Positions 30,401 through 43,606 of a stretch of DNA of 64,000 nt are shown here, piece after piece. This DNA is from Todiramphus chloris collaris (lineage: Eukaryota > Chordata > Aves > Coraciiformes > Alcedinidae): contig JANVCC010000018.1 of the NCBI GenBank assembly GCA_025345505.1, positions 39,295,242 to 39,359,241 of the forward strand, read 5' to 3'. The translations under genes were made by a program, and so were the position numbers. The notes under the pieces were generated by a model that saw only the letters and a list, made by a program, of their open reading frames with translations, was not told the origin of the DNA and did not search any database. Each line of letters begins with the position of its first letter. Within the stretch, counting starts at the first letter, position 1.

Positions 30401-32249
30401 CTATTATTAAAGGCTTCTTTTGACTTACTATTTTCCTCCATTACAGAGAAGTCCCCTGAATCCTGGGACTTTCATGAAAATGTACATGCTTAAAATAATA
30501 CTTTCTGTGAGTTCTTTTCAATTTCCATTTTTTTCTTGATGGAGATAAGAATATTAATTCTCCATGAGAGAAAAATATATCCAATGTCCTGGGAGGGTGT
30601 TCTGGACCTGGGAGCAATGTCCCCAGTGTATTTGAATGAGATCTATTGAAGAAGAATAAGCATGAGTCTTAGGCAGACTGCAGGGTGGGAGAAATACACT
30701 TACTTGAAGGCATCACACTGGAGTACATATATAGGATTTCTGGTAGGGATATATAGTATCATGTGTATACTCCTTGTTTACAGGACTTAGAGTTCATAAA
30801 AAACAGGTGAAAAGAGATTAAATGCTTCTCCAACATAATTTTTCCATGTCTGAATTTGCTGTTGGTGCCACAAGTCATCTTTGCAGGGGGAAAAGTGAGC
30901 TACATAGCCAGAAGCAGGAGAGGCAGGTGTGCGTATGCCCTATAAACTAAGAATCTTTTTTCCCATGACACTGGATTCCGGTAAGAGTATTTCTTTGTTA
31001 TAAAAATGCACTTCAGAGATTGAACTGAAGCTGTACAAGATGATTTTAAGAATCATACTTCTGAAAACAGAGGAATATCACACAAGGAGTAGCAGACACT
31101 GAAAATATTTGCCCTGTGGCTTCCAGCTTTGGTTTCTGTTGCTAAATTCTCCTTCTCTGAAGCCAAAGAAAACCGTTAAGCTGGACTCACCCCTTCAAAA
31201 GCCAGACTTAGCTCACATGCACTCTGAAACATCTGCAGACTCTGACATAAAGCAACCAGAAACCCCAGTGTTTTATGAGCCATTTTGGGCTTTAGGGAAC
31301 CTCTACTGAAGCACAGCTTTGTTATTAAGGAAAGAAAATTAAGGGTCACCAATTTGAGATGGCCACCAGAGGGGATGGCAGGATCAAGATTATAAGAATC
31401 TTTTAAGAATGGACTTAAGAGGTAATAGATACAAGAAAATGACCTCTGGAAAGTCTCTTACTCTCCTGTAATTTCTTTGTCAGTTGTTTTTGCCAGATAC
31501 GTCTCCGTGATGCTCTGGGGTGAAGTAGCTGACCCTCAAAGCTTAGGAGCTTGTGTACTTTCCTTTTTTACTGCTTTATAATTTTTTGGAAGAATTCAAA
31601 CATATATTCTAGTCACCCACTGAAGAATGGATTCTGGTTTATCTAATAAATGAGATAAATTGCTGGTTTGTTCTATCTGGACAAAAGAAATGAAAAAGAC
31701 CTCAGATAAAAGCCTGCCTTTATTAAAGAGCCAAAGACATTTTAGATCTCATTTGGCCTTCATGCCCAACTCATTCCTCCTCTCTTTATCTAGTGGTCCT
31801 TTGCTGATACAGTTATTATCCTTTTCAGCTACTCTAAACATATATTATTAATTCTGCAACTGACTTTCTACCTCCAGCTCTTTTAATAGTAAGCTCACTA
31901 AAATCCTGTAAGGCTGGAACACCCTAGGAACACCCTGCATCTTTCTCACCTGAGTCTGCGTACTCCAGTTCCCTTTGTAGGGCCCATTTGGGCCATCCCC
32001 TTCTTGCTCTGTTTGTTCCCTTCTCCTTTTGCCTTGCTGTGCTTCACTGTCTGCATCTCTTCTCCTCTATCAGGAAAACCTCTTTGTCCTCATTTTCTTA
32101 ATGTGTTTGGGGTTTTGGTTTGTTTTTTTTTGTTTGTTTTTTTTTTTTTTTCCATTCATCAGGAAGCAAAAAAGCCAGGGAAATGGGCAGTAAGACTTGC
32201 AATTGAATTTCACCTGTGAGGTGGGTTCAAGACCTAGGCTGAAAACATT
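27484..32249. other. Intergenic, nothing recognised
   Basis: About 4.8 kb of AT-rich sequence with short chance frames only (none above about 82 codons). A short C-run followed by A/C-rich text lies at about 28732-28756. T-rich low-complexity sequence lies at 32111-32151. Confidence 0.65.
32111..32151. repeat. T/G-rich low-complexity tract
   Basis: Interrupted poly-T with TTTG units, responsible for phenylalanine-rich and lysine-rich chance frames on the two strands. Confidence 0.85.
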
Positions 32250-32350
32250 TAAGTGAATGTTCATTTAGACATTCCAGCCTGCTTTTTATATCATATAAAA
32301 TGGTTGGCCTAGACTATTGTAATGATCATACTGTCTGGTTTTAAAATCCA
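32250..32350 (+). mobile_element. Possible ancient L3-like CR1 3' tail
   Basis: The text GGTTGGCCTAGACTATTGTA ATGATC followed by CTGGTTTTAAAATCCA resembles the end of old CR1/L3 copies, which usually read TAGATGATTGTAATGGTCCC then TTAAAATCTATG. Only about 100 bases are recognisable and divergence is high. Confidence 0.4.
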
Positions 32351-35300
32351 TGGGTTCTTCTTTGATAGCTCACTTAAATAACCCACCACTTCAAACAATT
32401 ACTTTCCTCTTTCTCCCTTCATTAGCAATCCCCTCACGTTCTTTGCTACAGTGTTGTTTCATCTTGTGTTTGTTTGTCCTAACTAATTTAGATATTAAGT
32501 CCTTGGTGACTGACAATGTGTCTACCTATGCAAAGCACACTTAAATAAATAAATTTAATAATAATTAATAATAAATATGCCAGTGAAAGCTACACATCTG
32601 AGCTAGCAAGGACGACACTGACATTGATGTATTGGTTTCAGGAGCAGTGCTTTCTGTTCCCCTGCCATGGCTCCTTGGGAGGTACTGTTAATGGCTCTGA
32701 GGGGTGTGGAGTTCCCCTTTCACAGACCTCCCCATCAGAGAGTCGCTCTGCCTTGACTCTCATCACTTGCCAGTTTAAAATCCAGACTTTGGAGCTAAAA
32801 GTCTCCTAAAGGTGGTCAAAAACCAAGTGGAGAGCATAGAATCTGTTTTGTTGGGAAGGATCCTGCAAATCCCTAATACCTCCCCAAAATCACTATTAAC
32901 AACTACTATCAGTCTCTTACAGACAGTTAAATTGTTATATCTTTATTAATCCTTTTGTGTGGAGCAATTTTTTCTCTCTGTCTCTTCTCCCCTTCCCTCT
33001 CCCTGTTCTGTTTCCTATATGTGAAAGCCTTGCAAAGCAAATAAGCGCTTTTGTGAAACAGGCTCCGTAAACACTCGGGCAGAATCATTGAAGCTGGCAG
33101 GAGAGAATTCATGTGGTGTGCGTTAACAATTGTCTAAGCTAGAACACTACTTAATCTGTTACTCCTGGTGGGCGCTACCTTGTAGAAAAATAATATTATT
33201 ACAGATAAAATCTTTCAGTTAGTAATAAACCTCAGGAGTGGTCCGGTAGAGTAAAGGGAGAAGCGAGTCCTTCCTGAGCAGAGGTAAACTGGGTAAAATC
33301 TGGCTTTTGTGTGTCTGCCTGAAGAATTATGACTTCTGGTAGAAGCAAGTTAGTCACAGTATATATTGCCTTTTTACTTCATTATGGCAAGAAGGGATTA
33401 CTTTGCATATATTTTCTCTGGTCCGTGCATAGCTAGAGCTGCAATAAAAGTCAGGAAAGGAACAGCTGAATAATATGTAGGAAAAGCAGAAGAATTATTG
33501 CAATTTCTATGCTTATTAATCCATCCGAACATGACAATTTTTATCAGAGATGGCAACGTCTAGAATGTGTCCACTGTAGCGGCAGTTTTACTGACATCAA
33601 AATCATGAAGCATTTACTGCCATGAGTAATGTTTGTCACTTGGCGTTTGTTCTCCCAGTTCACCTCTGGGGAAGAGGGGTGAGTGCTCATGAGCTTTGAT
33701 TTTTCTAGAATCTTTGATTTTTTTTACAGAGGTATAAAATGCACCTTAGAGGAAGAGTAGGATGCTCTGTGGGATGCAGGAGCTGCAGACTAGACCACAG
33801 GCAGTTTTTTCTCAGGCAGATAACTTTTCTTCTTACCCTGTAAGGCTTCTTTGTGACGGAAATTTCAGAGGTCTGGGTAGTACTTTGAATATAAACACTG
33901 CAATCTTAAGCTTAATTCAATATTTTGCAAAGTCAGTGGAGAAAGTAATATAATTTGTTCACTGTAATCAGCTAGTAGGCGTCTCTGAAGGTCTGATTGC
34001 TTCATGTTCAAATAAAATTCACTGTTACAATTCAGATGGGAGTTAAAGATGGCATATATAACAAAGATGGACTTGCTCAGGATAGAGTCTTTAAACCAAT
34101 CAGAGATACAAGAAAGCATTATCGATGGATACAGCTCCTTGGGAGCTCAGCGTGAATGAGAAATCCAAACCTAAACTAAATACTGTGGGTATGCCGTGTC
34201 AAAGAAAGGATACTGCACAGTGACTACAAACTTTCTGAAGTCTGCTGCAGAGCCTCCAAAGTAACCTCTGTGTCTCTCAAGTACTAGGTTCTCCAGTCTT
34301 TTTTCAAATATGAGCTACTTTTGGCTCATGTGGTGACGCCAGTATCTTCACCTTCTCCTTCTCCCCAGTTTCTTTCCTTAACAATAACAAAGGTGTGGCC
34401 ACTTATGACATCTCCTATACTTTATGGTGATGTGTGGCTCATTATCAGTTTGGGAACACAGTTAATGGGCTCAGCCCTCGCTCATGTGCAGCTGTGATTT
34501 GAGCAAAGGTGGGGGATAATAAAGGCTATGCAGCACTGCATCTTGTCGCTGGATTGTTGACTTTTTAGTCCGTATCATCTGATTCCACCATTTCATGGTT
34601 GCACGTAAATGTTGACAAGGCCTTGAGAAACAACTGTCTCTTGCAGAACTCTGTTTTTAAGAAGTCTGTTGACAAATATTTTTCTCATTAGTACTTGTTA
34701 GGTGCTTCTAACCCTGAAATGAGCAGCTGTTTAGCCTATTCCATATGATGACTTTCTTTTCTAGGCAGGACAGCAATACCTGGCAGACCTTTTAACAGGT
34801 TACATTTGCAGCTTACCCCAGGATCTCATACTCACTATATTGAAGATCCTATCGCCTTTGTGTGAAGCAGAGAAATGCTACATAATGTTCTTCTAATTTT
34901 TGTTTCTTTTGACAACTAAATACCAAGTCATTGTGAATGTGGATCGTCTGCCCAAATGCAGCAGTCTGTAGCTGAGCTAATCACCTTCCTTCATTAATTA
35001 ATGAAGAAAACTTGTCACTTCTGGGATGCAATTTGTTTTATATGAAAGTAGATACCTCAGATATACAAGAGGTGTTGAGACCTGGAAGATTCAAAGTTAG
35101 TGACCTAATTAGGCCACTAAAATTAGTTCAGGTCAGAGGACAGACTCTTTAGGCTTAGGGGACAACAGGTGACTATTTAAGCTTTATTTATTAAGAGGAA
35201 TCTCAGTAATCAATATTTTCCTGGTTTTTCAGTACTTTACAGGAATTGTAGTTCTCATTATTTCTACCTGATTTTTTCTTTTTGTGAGAGGAGACTCAGG

Positions 35301-35454
35301 ATTTCTTTCTTTCCAATTCAAATGTGACTTCCATCCCTATTTTTGAAAGGCAGTTCTACCCAGGGATCCCTTAGGACGAATGAGTTGAAACTTAAAAATG
35401 TGTGTGAAACAAAAGCAATGGGCTTAAGACAGGACTAACTTGATGCTATTTTAT
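32351..35454. other. Intergenic, nothing recognised
   Basis: AT-rich with short open frames only. A (TAATAA)-rich run lies at 32552-32577. No repeat element or RNA gene is identified. Confidence 0.65.
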
Positions 35455-35515
35455 GAGCAATACAGGAGGTCAGATTAAATGATTCAGTAGTCCCTTCTAG
35501 CCTTAAAATCTATTA
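35455..35515 (+). mobile_element. Ancient CR1 (L3-like) 3' tail fragment
   Basis: The sequence CAGGAGGTCAGATTAAATGA then AGTAGTCCCTTCTAGCCTTA followed by AAATCTAT closely follows the terminal text of the old amniote CR1 lineage abundant in turtles and crocodilians. About 60 bases survive. Confidence 0.65.
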
Positions 35516-38500
35516 AAAAACCTGAAGAAGTTCAATAAAAATGTAATAGTATTTTACAGAAATTACTCGGAACCCCCAAAGAATTAAACAATAGTCATTA
35601 ATAGCCTTTTTATGATGTTTTTACTGTGTATTTCTAGAGCAACAAATCTACAGAGAGGGATATATTTCTCTTTAAACTGATGATGTGGTGGGGAAAAAAA
35701 GTCCTTACTCAAATAATCAGCCCTGGTATAGCAAAAAAAAGCTTATTTCTTAGTGTGGATGTCTCATATGCATTTGAAAGTAGGAACAACAATAATTTAG
35801 AAATGAGAGGGAGATCTCATTTTAATGTGAATTTTCAAAGCATCACTCTGTGTATCATTTAGACAACCCTTGGCTCTGACTGCTGCGTACAAATGCATGA
35901 GCCAGTGTGTGTAGGCAGTGTGAGTCATTCAATTTTCCTACTATATAATAATAAAAAAACAAATGATGGTGAAGCCAGCATTTAGGTCTAGAGAAGGAAG
36001 CTGTGATAATGCCATGAGTCCTTGCACTCAGGGATCAACAGTGATGGCATACAAAGCAGGCACGCTGACAGGCAGGTTCTTGCTTAACGGATGTTGATCT
36101 GAATCACAGACATATTTATCCAATATAACTTTTATCTTGCAACTCCTATACCCTGAATAATACTTTTAAGAAAATGAGTGGTGCTTTCAAACATGGTATC
36201 TCAAGCCTATAGGAATTAAACACATTTGAAAACAAGTTAATTCATCCTGGTCAATATCAGAGTTTTCTGGCCTATGTTCCTTTCTCTTATTCCCCTCAGT
36301 TATATCTGTTTTACATTTTAATGTAATATATTGTACTTTAGAGGCAGTAGTTTCAATTCATGCTACTGAAAAAAATAGAAACCCAGAACTGCTGCAATAT
36401 CATGTGCCTTCTGGGGATCCCTGTAGCCAAATGTGTCTGGAGAACTTTCCGTCATAGGATGTAGCTTCCGCATCATCCCTAGTAACATGATTAAATGTCA
36501 TATAGTGTAGTTAAATGCATACTCTGCACACACCAACAAGTTTGCCATGACAGAAAAAAAAAACCTTTTTATTGCTTTTGTTAGCATTATTGCACAAAGA
36601 CTGGACTAAGAATTTTTTTTACAAATGTTATTTATGGTGAGACATGGGTACTTAAAGAAGATCAAGTGTAGAGAAAGAATATGATTTTTAATAATCAGAC
36701 CATCTCATTCAGGTTTACAGTCTAGTTGGAGATAGTGTGATGGTCCAAATTAAGAGAATTGAGAATGATGACTGTCAGAAAGGGAGCATTAAATAGATGG
36801 GGAAAGAGTCAAGCCTCTAATTCCATTACAATATTCACAGATAAAATATAGCAAATTCAGTGTCACATAAACCACTGAAATGTTGACTCTAGAGAGACTT
36901 ATCAAGGCCGTTCACATGAGTAGAATATTAATTCTGATGTCAGAAATTCTTTTTATAAAATTATCTCAAAAAAAAGAGTCTATGAACTGCTCAAGACACA
37001 GGAAATAAAAAATTAGGTCTAAAGTGCTTTAAGGGTGAAGCATTTTAAGTGTGTGTATAACATACTGAACTTTGGACACTATAATAATGGGCCAATAGTG
37101 ATACTTAGTGATGCAAAGAGAAATGTGGAAGTACCGATAATAGTATTCTTGCATATTTTTTTCCTCTATGTAGAGGGAACAAGGATGTGAATTGTAAGTG
37201 TGGGTATGCCATATTGACGCCCACAGTTCCTTCCCAGCTCTGCTGGGGTTGGAATACTATAAATATTCCTGTGAGATTTTGGCCCAAAATGGAGCACAAA
37301 TTATGGGAGGCCTGAAGACTGTTTATTCTTGCTGGAGCAGTAAGATACAAATTAATAAAGAAAGCAGCAGCAACACAATGCTGCCGGTCACAATTTGTGA
37401 TATAAAATTAAAGTAGACAGCCCAAAGGAGTTAGTAACAATAAGTAAATAACATTTACAAATATGCTGGAGGAAGAAAAAAAAAAAAAAATGCCAGAGAA
37501 GCAGTCAGTCTCTTGATAGATGACAAGGGTAATAAAAACGAGAGGGATGAGGCTTTGCATTCTCTTATCTTTCTGTCCTTGTTCTCACTCATGCATCCTA
37601 AGATGGAAATGGGATCCTCTCATGTCTAATAGGATGGGACACACAGTCTAAAGGTAATGAGAAGAGCAGACATATTCCAGTGCCTCCACTGCTACTTGTA
37701 TAAGCTTATCACCATACAGGGACCACAAAATCTTCAACCCTGCAACAAAGCTCAGCCAAAACGTCTGGCAAGGCTCACAACACTGCAGGCAAATCCTGCC
37801 TTTCCTGCCTGCACTTCGCATCTGTCCCATCCATCTTCCCATAGCACCTCTATCCTGGTATCGATGAACCCATCACAACCCTGTGTGGGCTCTCCAGGAT
37901 TAGACAGGCCAGGAGGCAGCAGCTCTGGAGCTTCCTTCTGCCTCTGCTCTAGTTCTTCAACAATGGGTTTATGTTCCTTTCTCCTGTCATGTGCCCCTGC
38001 ATTGCTGGTTGTCTAAAACATTTCCACATCTGCTAGAAATGTGCATCACACAAAAAAGGACATGACACAGTTGAGTGAGTTTTTTCAACTTTCCAGATTC
38101 CCTCCTACTGTAGGTGAGACTTTTTCAATGCTCCAGTTCTTGTATTTCCCTGCTGTGGTCTCTCTGGGTGCCTTGACATCAGTCATCTACTCCGTCAGGC
38201 TCTGCCAAGATTCCTGTCACAGCATTGCCACAAAGCCTCCTTCACCATTCTGTTGTCATCTCCTCGCTTTCTCAGCAGCTCTCCATTACTGCTTTTCCAG
38301 GACTCAGGTATTTCTCAGCACCACTTCTCTCTCCTCCCTCCTCCTGCATTCCCCACTGTCCTTTTTTTTTCCCCATTTTCCCAGCAGGAACAGCCCCTGT
38401 CTCTGCGTCAGCCCGGCACCTCTGCCTGAGTTCAGTTGTTAAGAGAAGTCACTGGTGTAACAAACAATTACATGGTTATGGATTATGGGGCTCTATTTAG

Positions 38501-38553
38501 TAATCAAATCTTTGCTTTCCTCCAAGTGGCATAATATAAGGAAACTTGAAGTT
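35516..38553. other. Intergenic, nothing recognised
   Basis: AT-rich until about 37.6 kb, where GC content starts to rise. It contains an A15 tract at 37476-37490. Open frames at 37657-38016 and 38041-38442 (119 and 133 codons) have no recognisable domain and Ser/Leu/Pro-rich composition typical of chance frames in a pyrimidine-rich stretch. Confidence 0.65.
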
Positions 38554-39400
38554 TTATCTTCCGTGGAAGTTTAACAGCTGAGGCAGGGAGCCACATCTGT
38601 GTGGAAACTGGAAAGATTTCTGGAAAGATGGTAATGAGAGCTTGATAAATAGGAGAATTATCCCATAGAGGATCCCTGTGCTCCTCAGACTGCCTTCCTC
38701 AGAGCTGGAGCAATGCTGGCCTCTGGGGCTGTTCAAAAGGGGTCTGCAAGCCCACAGCACTGCAGGATCGTGACAAGTGCAGCCAGAAATGTTCCGGCAG
38801 CTGAGATCTCCCTGGGCCTGTAAGCTGCTTCTAGCTGGAGAAGAGTGGGAAGGAAGGGCAAAGGAAATAGTTGGAACTTCAGCTGAAGAAGATGCCTGGA
38901 CTGGCGTACAGATGGAGCCCAGGGAGACTATCGCACCCCAAGGAAAGGGGCCAGCCAGCTGGGCTTGCTGGGCTGGCTCAGGCAGGGCTGGGTTCCCTGG
39001 GTAGTCAGGACAAAGCAGGTCTGATGTCAAGGTGATCCTGATTTGCTGCCCGTGGGGACAGCTCCCAAGAAGCCTTTGGAAGGGAAGGTGTGTGGAACTG
39101 CCCACAGCCCAGCCAGCCTCAGCAGACAGATGTGCGAGGAGTCTTCCTCACTAGCGTGCTGCACATGCCATTTGTCGCTCTAACATGGCTACTGTGCTCT
39201 CCTTCACGTAGTATTCGGAGCAGGTTGCCAATGCTGTGGCCTGGGTTAGCCACGGGGGCCTGCTCAGACAGTGTAGGAGAGCAGCTCGTGCCCTCGGCAG
39301 CTGGCCGTTCGCGCCTGCCAGGACTGATGGTCTGCGGCCTCCATCACCCTCGCTTAGCACAAAGCTTGGAATAACCAGCCAGTAAAAACAGTGACACACT
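38554..39400. other. Locally GC-enriched segment with overlapping open frames
   Basis: About 0.85 kb of noticeably higher GC than its surroundings but with few CpGs. The longest frame (183 codons, minus strand, 38554-39105) and frames on the other strand overlap it. None shows a known domain, and translation of either strand is Ser/Pro/Leu- or Gly-rich without pattern. It may be an old repeat, a lncRNA exon or simply a GC-rich patch. Confidence 0.4.
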
Positions 39401-41429
39401 GAAGTAGATTAAATAAAGCAAAGTGCTTTTCCAGCCCTGATGCAATTATGAGCTATTGCTAGTTCTTAATTTAAATGAATATTTTATAGTTTTTTTCCTA
39501 CTGACATGCAATACGTACAGCTGCTTGTATGAAAGCTCTGGTTTGATCATGCATTCGTGTTCCTTGTTCAGGTGGCCAGAACATATATCACATATGCATT
39601 GCTTCTGTCTATAGAACAAAGTAAATGTAAGGAAAGAATTGTACTGAAATGCAGTGAAGAATTTCATAAAGTGAAACTCGGACAGCAATGTTGCTGAGCA
39701 GGACTGAGAGCACACTTAACGTAAAAACCACTCCAGAAGAAAAACATAACATGTATATTCAGCAATATGATAAAGCCTAATACCTCTCTTGGAACCTTAA
39801 GTTCTGGGTCTTGTGATTTCTGTGTGTTTAGCATTTTCCGACTTTGTGCAGTGATAGCAATCTTTTCTATTAATTTGCCATCTAGTTGCAAAAGCAAAGC
39901 ACTGCTTTTGTTTTATTTGTTTACATTTTATTTACAGCATTCCTGCTTTACCAGAGGTGTGTTAAATTATTAACAGGATATGTCCATGTTCACAGAAAAG
40001 CTAAATTGAATCCAGTACAATGTGGGCTTATTAAAGGACTGGCTAACAGATTCTTTTTGTCCACAAAACTGTGCACTGTGGTCTGAAATTCCTTTTCCAA
40101 TTAAAGCTATTTATTTGTTTTGATTTCTAGTAGTCATGGTGAATTCTTGTCAGTGGTATTTTTTTTTTTTTCCACAGAAATGCTCTGTATTTTTGCAGGA
40201 GTAAAACTGCATGTTTAATTGGTTATTTTAACACCTTTAGTGCAATATCTCCATGCTTTAATAGGGCTATAATTTTAAAATGTAGGTCTGTTATTTTCTA
40301 TGGCATGAACATTGGCAGACTTCTCAAGTGTCTTGCTTCTCACCGGTGTCTCTGATTTCACATTAAAATCCCTCTTTGTCCCTCCTTAGCCCCTGCATCC
40401 CTGATGACCCTTATTAACCAGAAGGATTTCTAGAGCTGAAAAGCTTATCAGGTTAGAAGGGGGCATGTTACAAAAATGTGTTTTTGTCAGAGCTTAAAGT
40501 AACTATCAGGATAAAGAAAGAAAAGCCCAGTGGTGTTGCACTGGGCTGCATAAAGATAAGTATGCCATAAGTTAGCTGATTTTTTTTCTTAGTATTTTTT
40601 CTGCTATGATGGTGTGAAATGTTAGGCAGAAGCATTTAAGTTTTACTCCACTGAAGGACATCAACTCTGTGCTTACCTAGCAGTTGGCTGAACCTTTCTG
40701 TCAGCAGGTCAGGTCCCACAGATGGTGACAAGCAGGTCATCTACCTACTTTCCAAGCGTGCTTGGGAGAAACTCAGTTTAACTCTTGCCCTCTTTCTGTC
40801 CTATCTGATAGAAAAGGATATGAAGGACCGAGGGAAAAATGGCTGGGTGAATGGCTGTAAAATATCCTGCTGTGCTTATGCTGATTGCATGAGGCTAAAT
40901 CTTGTATTGGTGTCAGCAAGTTTCATGCCATGGGTTGGCAAGGGGAACTCTGTTCATCGATCCTGGTTGAGACCTGGCTCTTTTGCCTTGTCCCTCTTTA
41001 GATAGCACAGTTTCCTTGATTTGATCAGGACAACTTGTGTAGTTTTGCACAGCTTTCTGTGAGTAAAGTTATCAAAACTGGGCCAATTATGGTAAAAATT
41101 AAGCGTTACATCCTAAAATGCAGTGTGACTGAAAAAGGACAGGGTTCATGATACGCATAGTCACTGAACAGGGAACTCACTGGGAAGTGCTAAGGATAGA
41201 GGGCAAACATGCTGTTTGGATGTGTAAGGAAGGAATATCGAGTATGAATGGAAAACCAGTGTTCCACATTGTTCAATGCTGGGGAGGTATTTCCTGGAAT
41301 AATATCAAATCTGGCCAGAATATCTTCAAGAAGGATGCTGAAAATCAGGTAAATGTTACTGCCCTCATGACGAATCTTTCACCAAGATTTAACAAAGATA
41401 GTTTTAAGTCTATAAATCTACCATAAATT
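39401..41429. other. Intergenic, nothing recognised
   Basis: AT-rich. It holds a perfect 9-bp inverted repeat at 40524-40547 and short chance frames. The 92-codon plus-strand frame at 41148-41426 runs up to the following CR1 relic and may partly derive from it. Confidence 0.6.
40524..40547. repeat. Perfect hairpin: 9-bp arms, 6-base loop
   Basis: AGCCCAGTG (40524-40532) and its exact reverse complement CACTGGGCT (40539-40547) flank GTGTTG. The GC-rich stem stands out in an AT-rich setting but is too short for a pre-miRNA. Confidence 0.85.
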
Positions 41430-41790
41430 TAGAGAGGTAAGAAGCTTTATGTATTTTGATTCTCCAAGAGGAGATTAAGAGGTGAACTGATTATCATTTA
41501 CACTTACGTAAGGAAGATGTTTGTGGAGGTAGGTCTTTAATGGATTTTTTTTTTTAGTGGAAAAGCCATAATGGGATCCAATAGTCAGAAAACATGACGG
41601 ACAAATAAGTTGTGTGTTGTTAGTATTGAGGGTGATTAATCCATGAAATGATTTAACTTAGAAAATGATGGCATTTCTATTGCCTACTGTCTTCAAATCA
41701 ATAGTGGATATTTTTCTCAGAGCTGGTCTATAGCTCACTGAGACATTATAGACTTGATGCAAGAGTCAGTTGTTAAGGTTCTGTGGGGAA
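41430..41790 (+). mobile_element. Ancient L3-like CR1 LINE, 3' part
   Basis: Blocks occur in the right order for the end of an old CR1/L3 ORF2 and 3' UTR. A CAAGAGGAGATTAAGAGGTG block (cf. AGACTCAGGGGTGATCT) is followed by AAAGCCATAATGGGATCCAA, GTGATTAATCCATGAAATGA, then TCTTCAAATCAATAGTGGAT and GACTTGATGCAAGAGTCAGT, ending near GTTCTGTGG. Divergence is high and there is no open frame. The class is assigned from remembered family text. Confidence 0.7.
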
Positions 41791-41811
41791 AGGAAAGGTC
41801 AGGCTAACTGA

Positions 41812-41838
41812 TCGTATTGTATTGTATCGTATCGTGTC
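41812..41838. repeat. Pentanucleotide microsatellite (GTATT/C)n
   Basis: About five units reading CGTATTGTATTGTATCGTAT then CGTG. Short and imperfect. Confidence 0.85.
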
Positions 41839-43518
41839 ATCTGCCCTTGTGATATATGAATCAATTATGCCCAGCTCTACATTTTGATTCCTGTTTTTAT
41901 CTGACCTAAGTTTGGGTATAGAATCTTCATGCACAATAGTCTTTAAAATCAGGGAAAGGGTTAGCAACGTTTCTTGGTAAAATTTGTGAACAGCTAATTT
42001 TTCTGCTTTTCCAAAATAGTGAACATCAATTGTAAAGCAGATGGACCTTGACACCCTTAGTAATCCCTCTCTGCTGACCTGACCAAGTTGTCAGCTGGCA
42101 TATGATAACTTGTGTCTGGGTTCAGGGTCCCCTGTCTCAGCCTACACAGAGATGTAAAGAAGACATTTTTTCTCAGCCTGGACCCCTATGAGAGTGGTTC
42201 AGGCTGAGTAGAATATACAGAAGGGTTTGAACTTCTTCTCTATTTTACACTTTATTCCTTTTAAAGTATGTCTTCTTTCAAACCATACTGTAAGGGAGGA
42301 ATGGAAATAAAAAAAAAAAACCAAACCCAAACAGTCTTAGGAGGGTTTCTTCTTTGTATCCACTTAAACCAAGAACATAAGTGGGGATTAAGCTACCTGA
42401 ACAAATAAAAGGCTGATTCTCCATAAGTTGAGACATGAATCAAAGCAAAATGAAAATACCTCCTTTGCAAAAGTATGTCATTATGTTGCTGGTGTTATTG
42501 AAAACACTTGTTTTATTCAAAAGCCTTGTTATAAAACCTTCATGGGAGTGAAGAGATGGCTGAGAAGCAGTCCCCATAAGCTATAATTGGAGAATCGTAA
42601 ATGTAACAATTATTTCTCTGCTCCTGGAGTCTGCACAATTTCTTTCTCTCATCAAGGATTAAAATAATGAAAAAATTACAGTCATGTTGTCAGAGCATGG
42701 TTCATACTTTAATTCAAAGTTTTTTTGTCTAATCCTGATGGTGGTATAACTACAGTGAAGTTTATTGAAGTTACTCCACAGAGGGATTAGAGGCTGTTTG
42801 TCTCCTCATGCCTCTGCTTTCCACTCTGATAAGAAGCCTTTATGTAATCAGTCAGGTTTTTCAACCATAGGTTACATATTGACTATAATATTGTTTTGAT
42901 CACTTCAAGCTGCAACTTAATTTTTATTTTGTTTCTGTAATATCTTTGTCAATTGGCAACAAACTATAGTGAGTATGATAAGTTTCTATTTAGGCTGCAA
43001 ATGTGTGATGAATGTATACTCCCAGAGTAATCAGAAGCTGAACTCTAGTAATTATGATTAATACTGTTTGGAAATAAATTGTGTTAATTTTAAGCTTAAT
43101 GAAATTCCAATAGTCAATTGTACACTAAAAACTATGCTTGCAAGATCTTGATCCAGCTCCCCTCTGTGATGGATGCAGTCACATCACAGTGCTTTTATTT
43201 GTGAGGAAATCTCAGCTTCATTTTGATGTGGAATGCAATTTGTAGCATGAAAATGCTACTGTCCAGAACTGTGCACTCCTCCTTTCCAAATGGCTAATAC
43301 ATGATTTTTGACTTGAAAGTAATCCATTCTCTAAAATAAAAAGGAACAATTGGAAAAAGAAAAAAAAAAAAGAAAAAGGGTGGGTTTTTTCTAATTCTAA
43401 AGGCTTTGATGTATTACCCATGAAGAGAAGCAATATATTCTTACACCCCATGCACAGTAATATCTCCTGTGTCATCAAAAAGGATTACAAATATTGAGAT
43501 ATCCTTTATGGAATTTAA

Positions 43519-43606
43519 GAAGAAATGCAAGGCCTACTTCATACTGCTCTTAAACCTAAGTTGAAGAAATGCAAGGCATTCGTCAGACTGCTCTTAACCC
43601 GAAGTT
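43519..43606. repeat. 44-bp tandem duplication (2 copies)
   Basis: GAAGAAATGCAAGGC begins at 43519 and again at 43563. Each copy continues through CTGCTCTTAA and AAGTT-type text with scattered substitutions. The copies are more diverged than the duplication at 19364, so this one is older. Confidence 0.85.

Noticed and set aside
38554..39105. 183-codon minus-strand frame as a protein gene
   Set aside because: No recognisable domain, no splice or promoter context, and equally open frames on the opposite strand. Kept only as an observation about composition.
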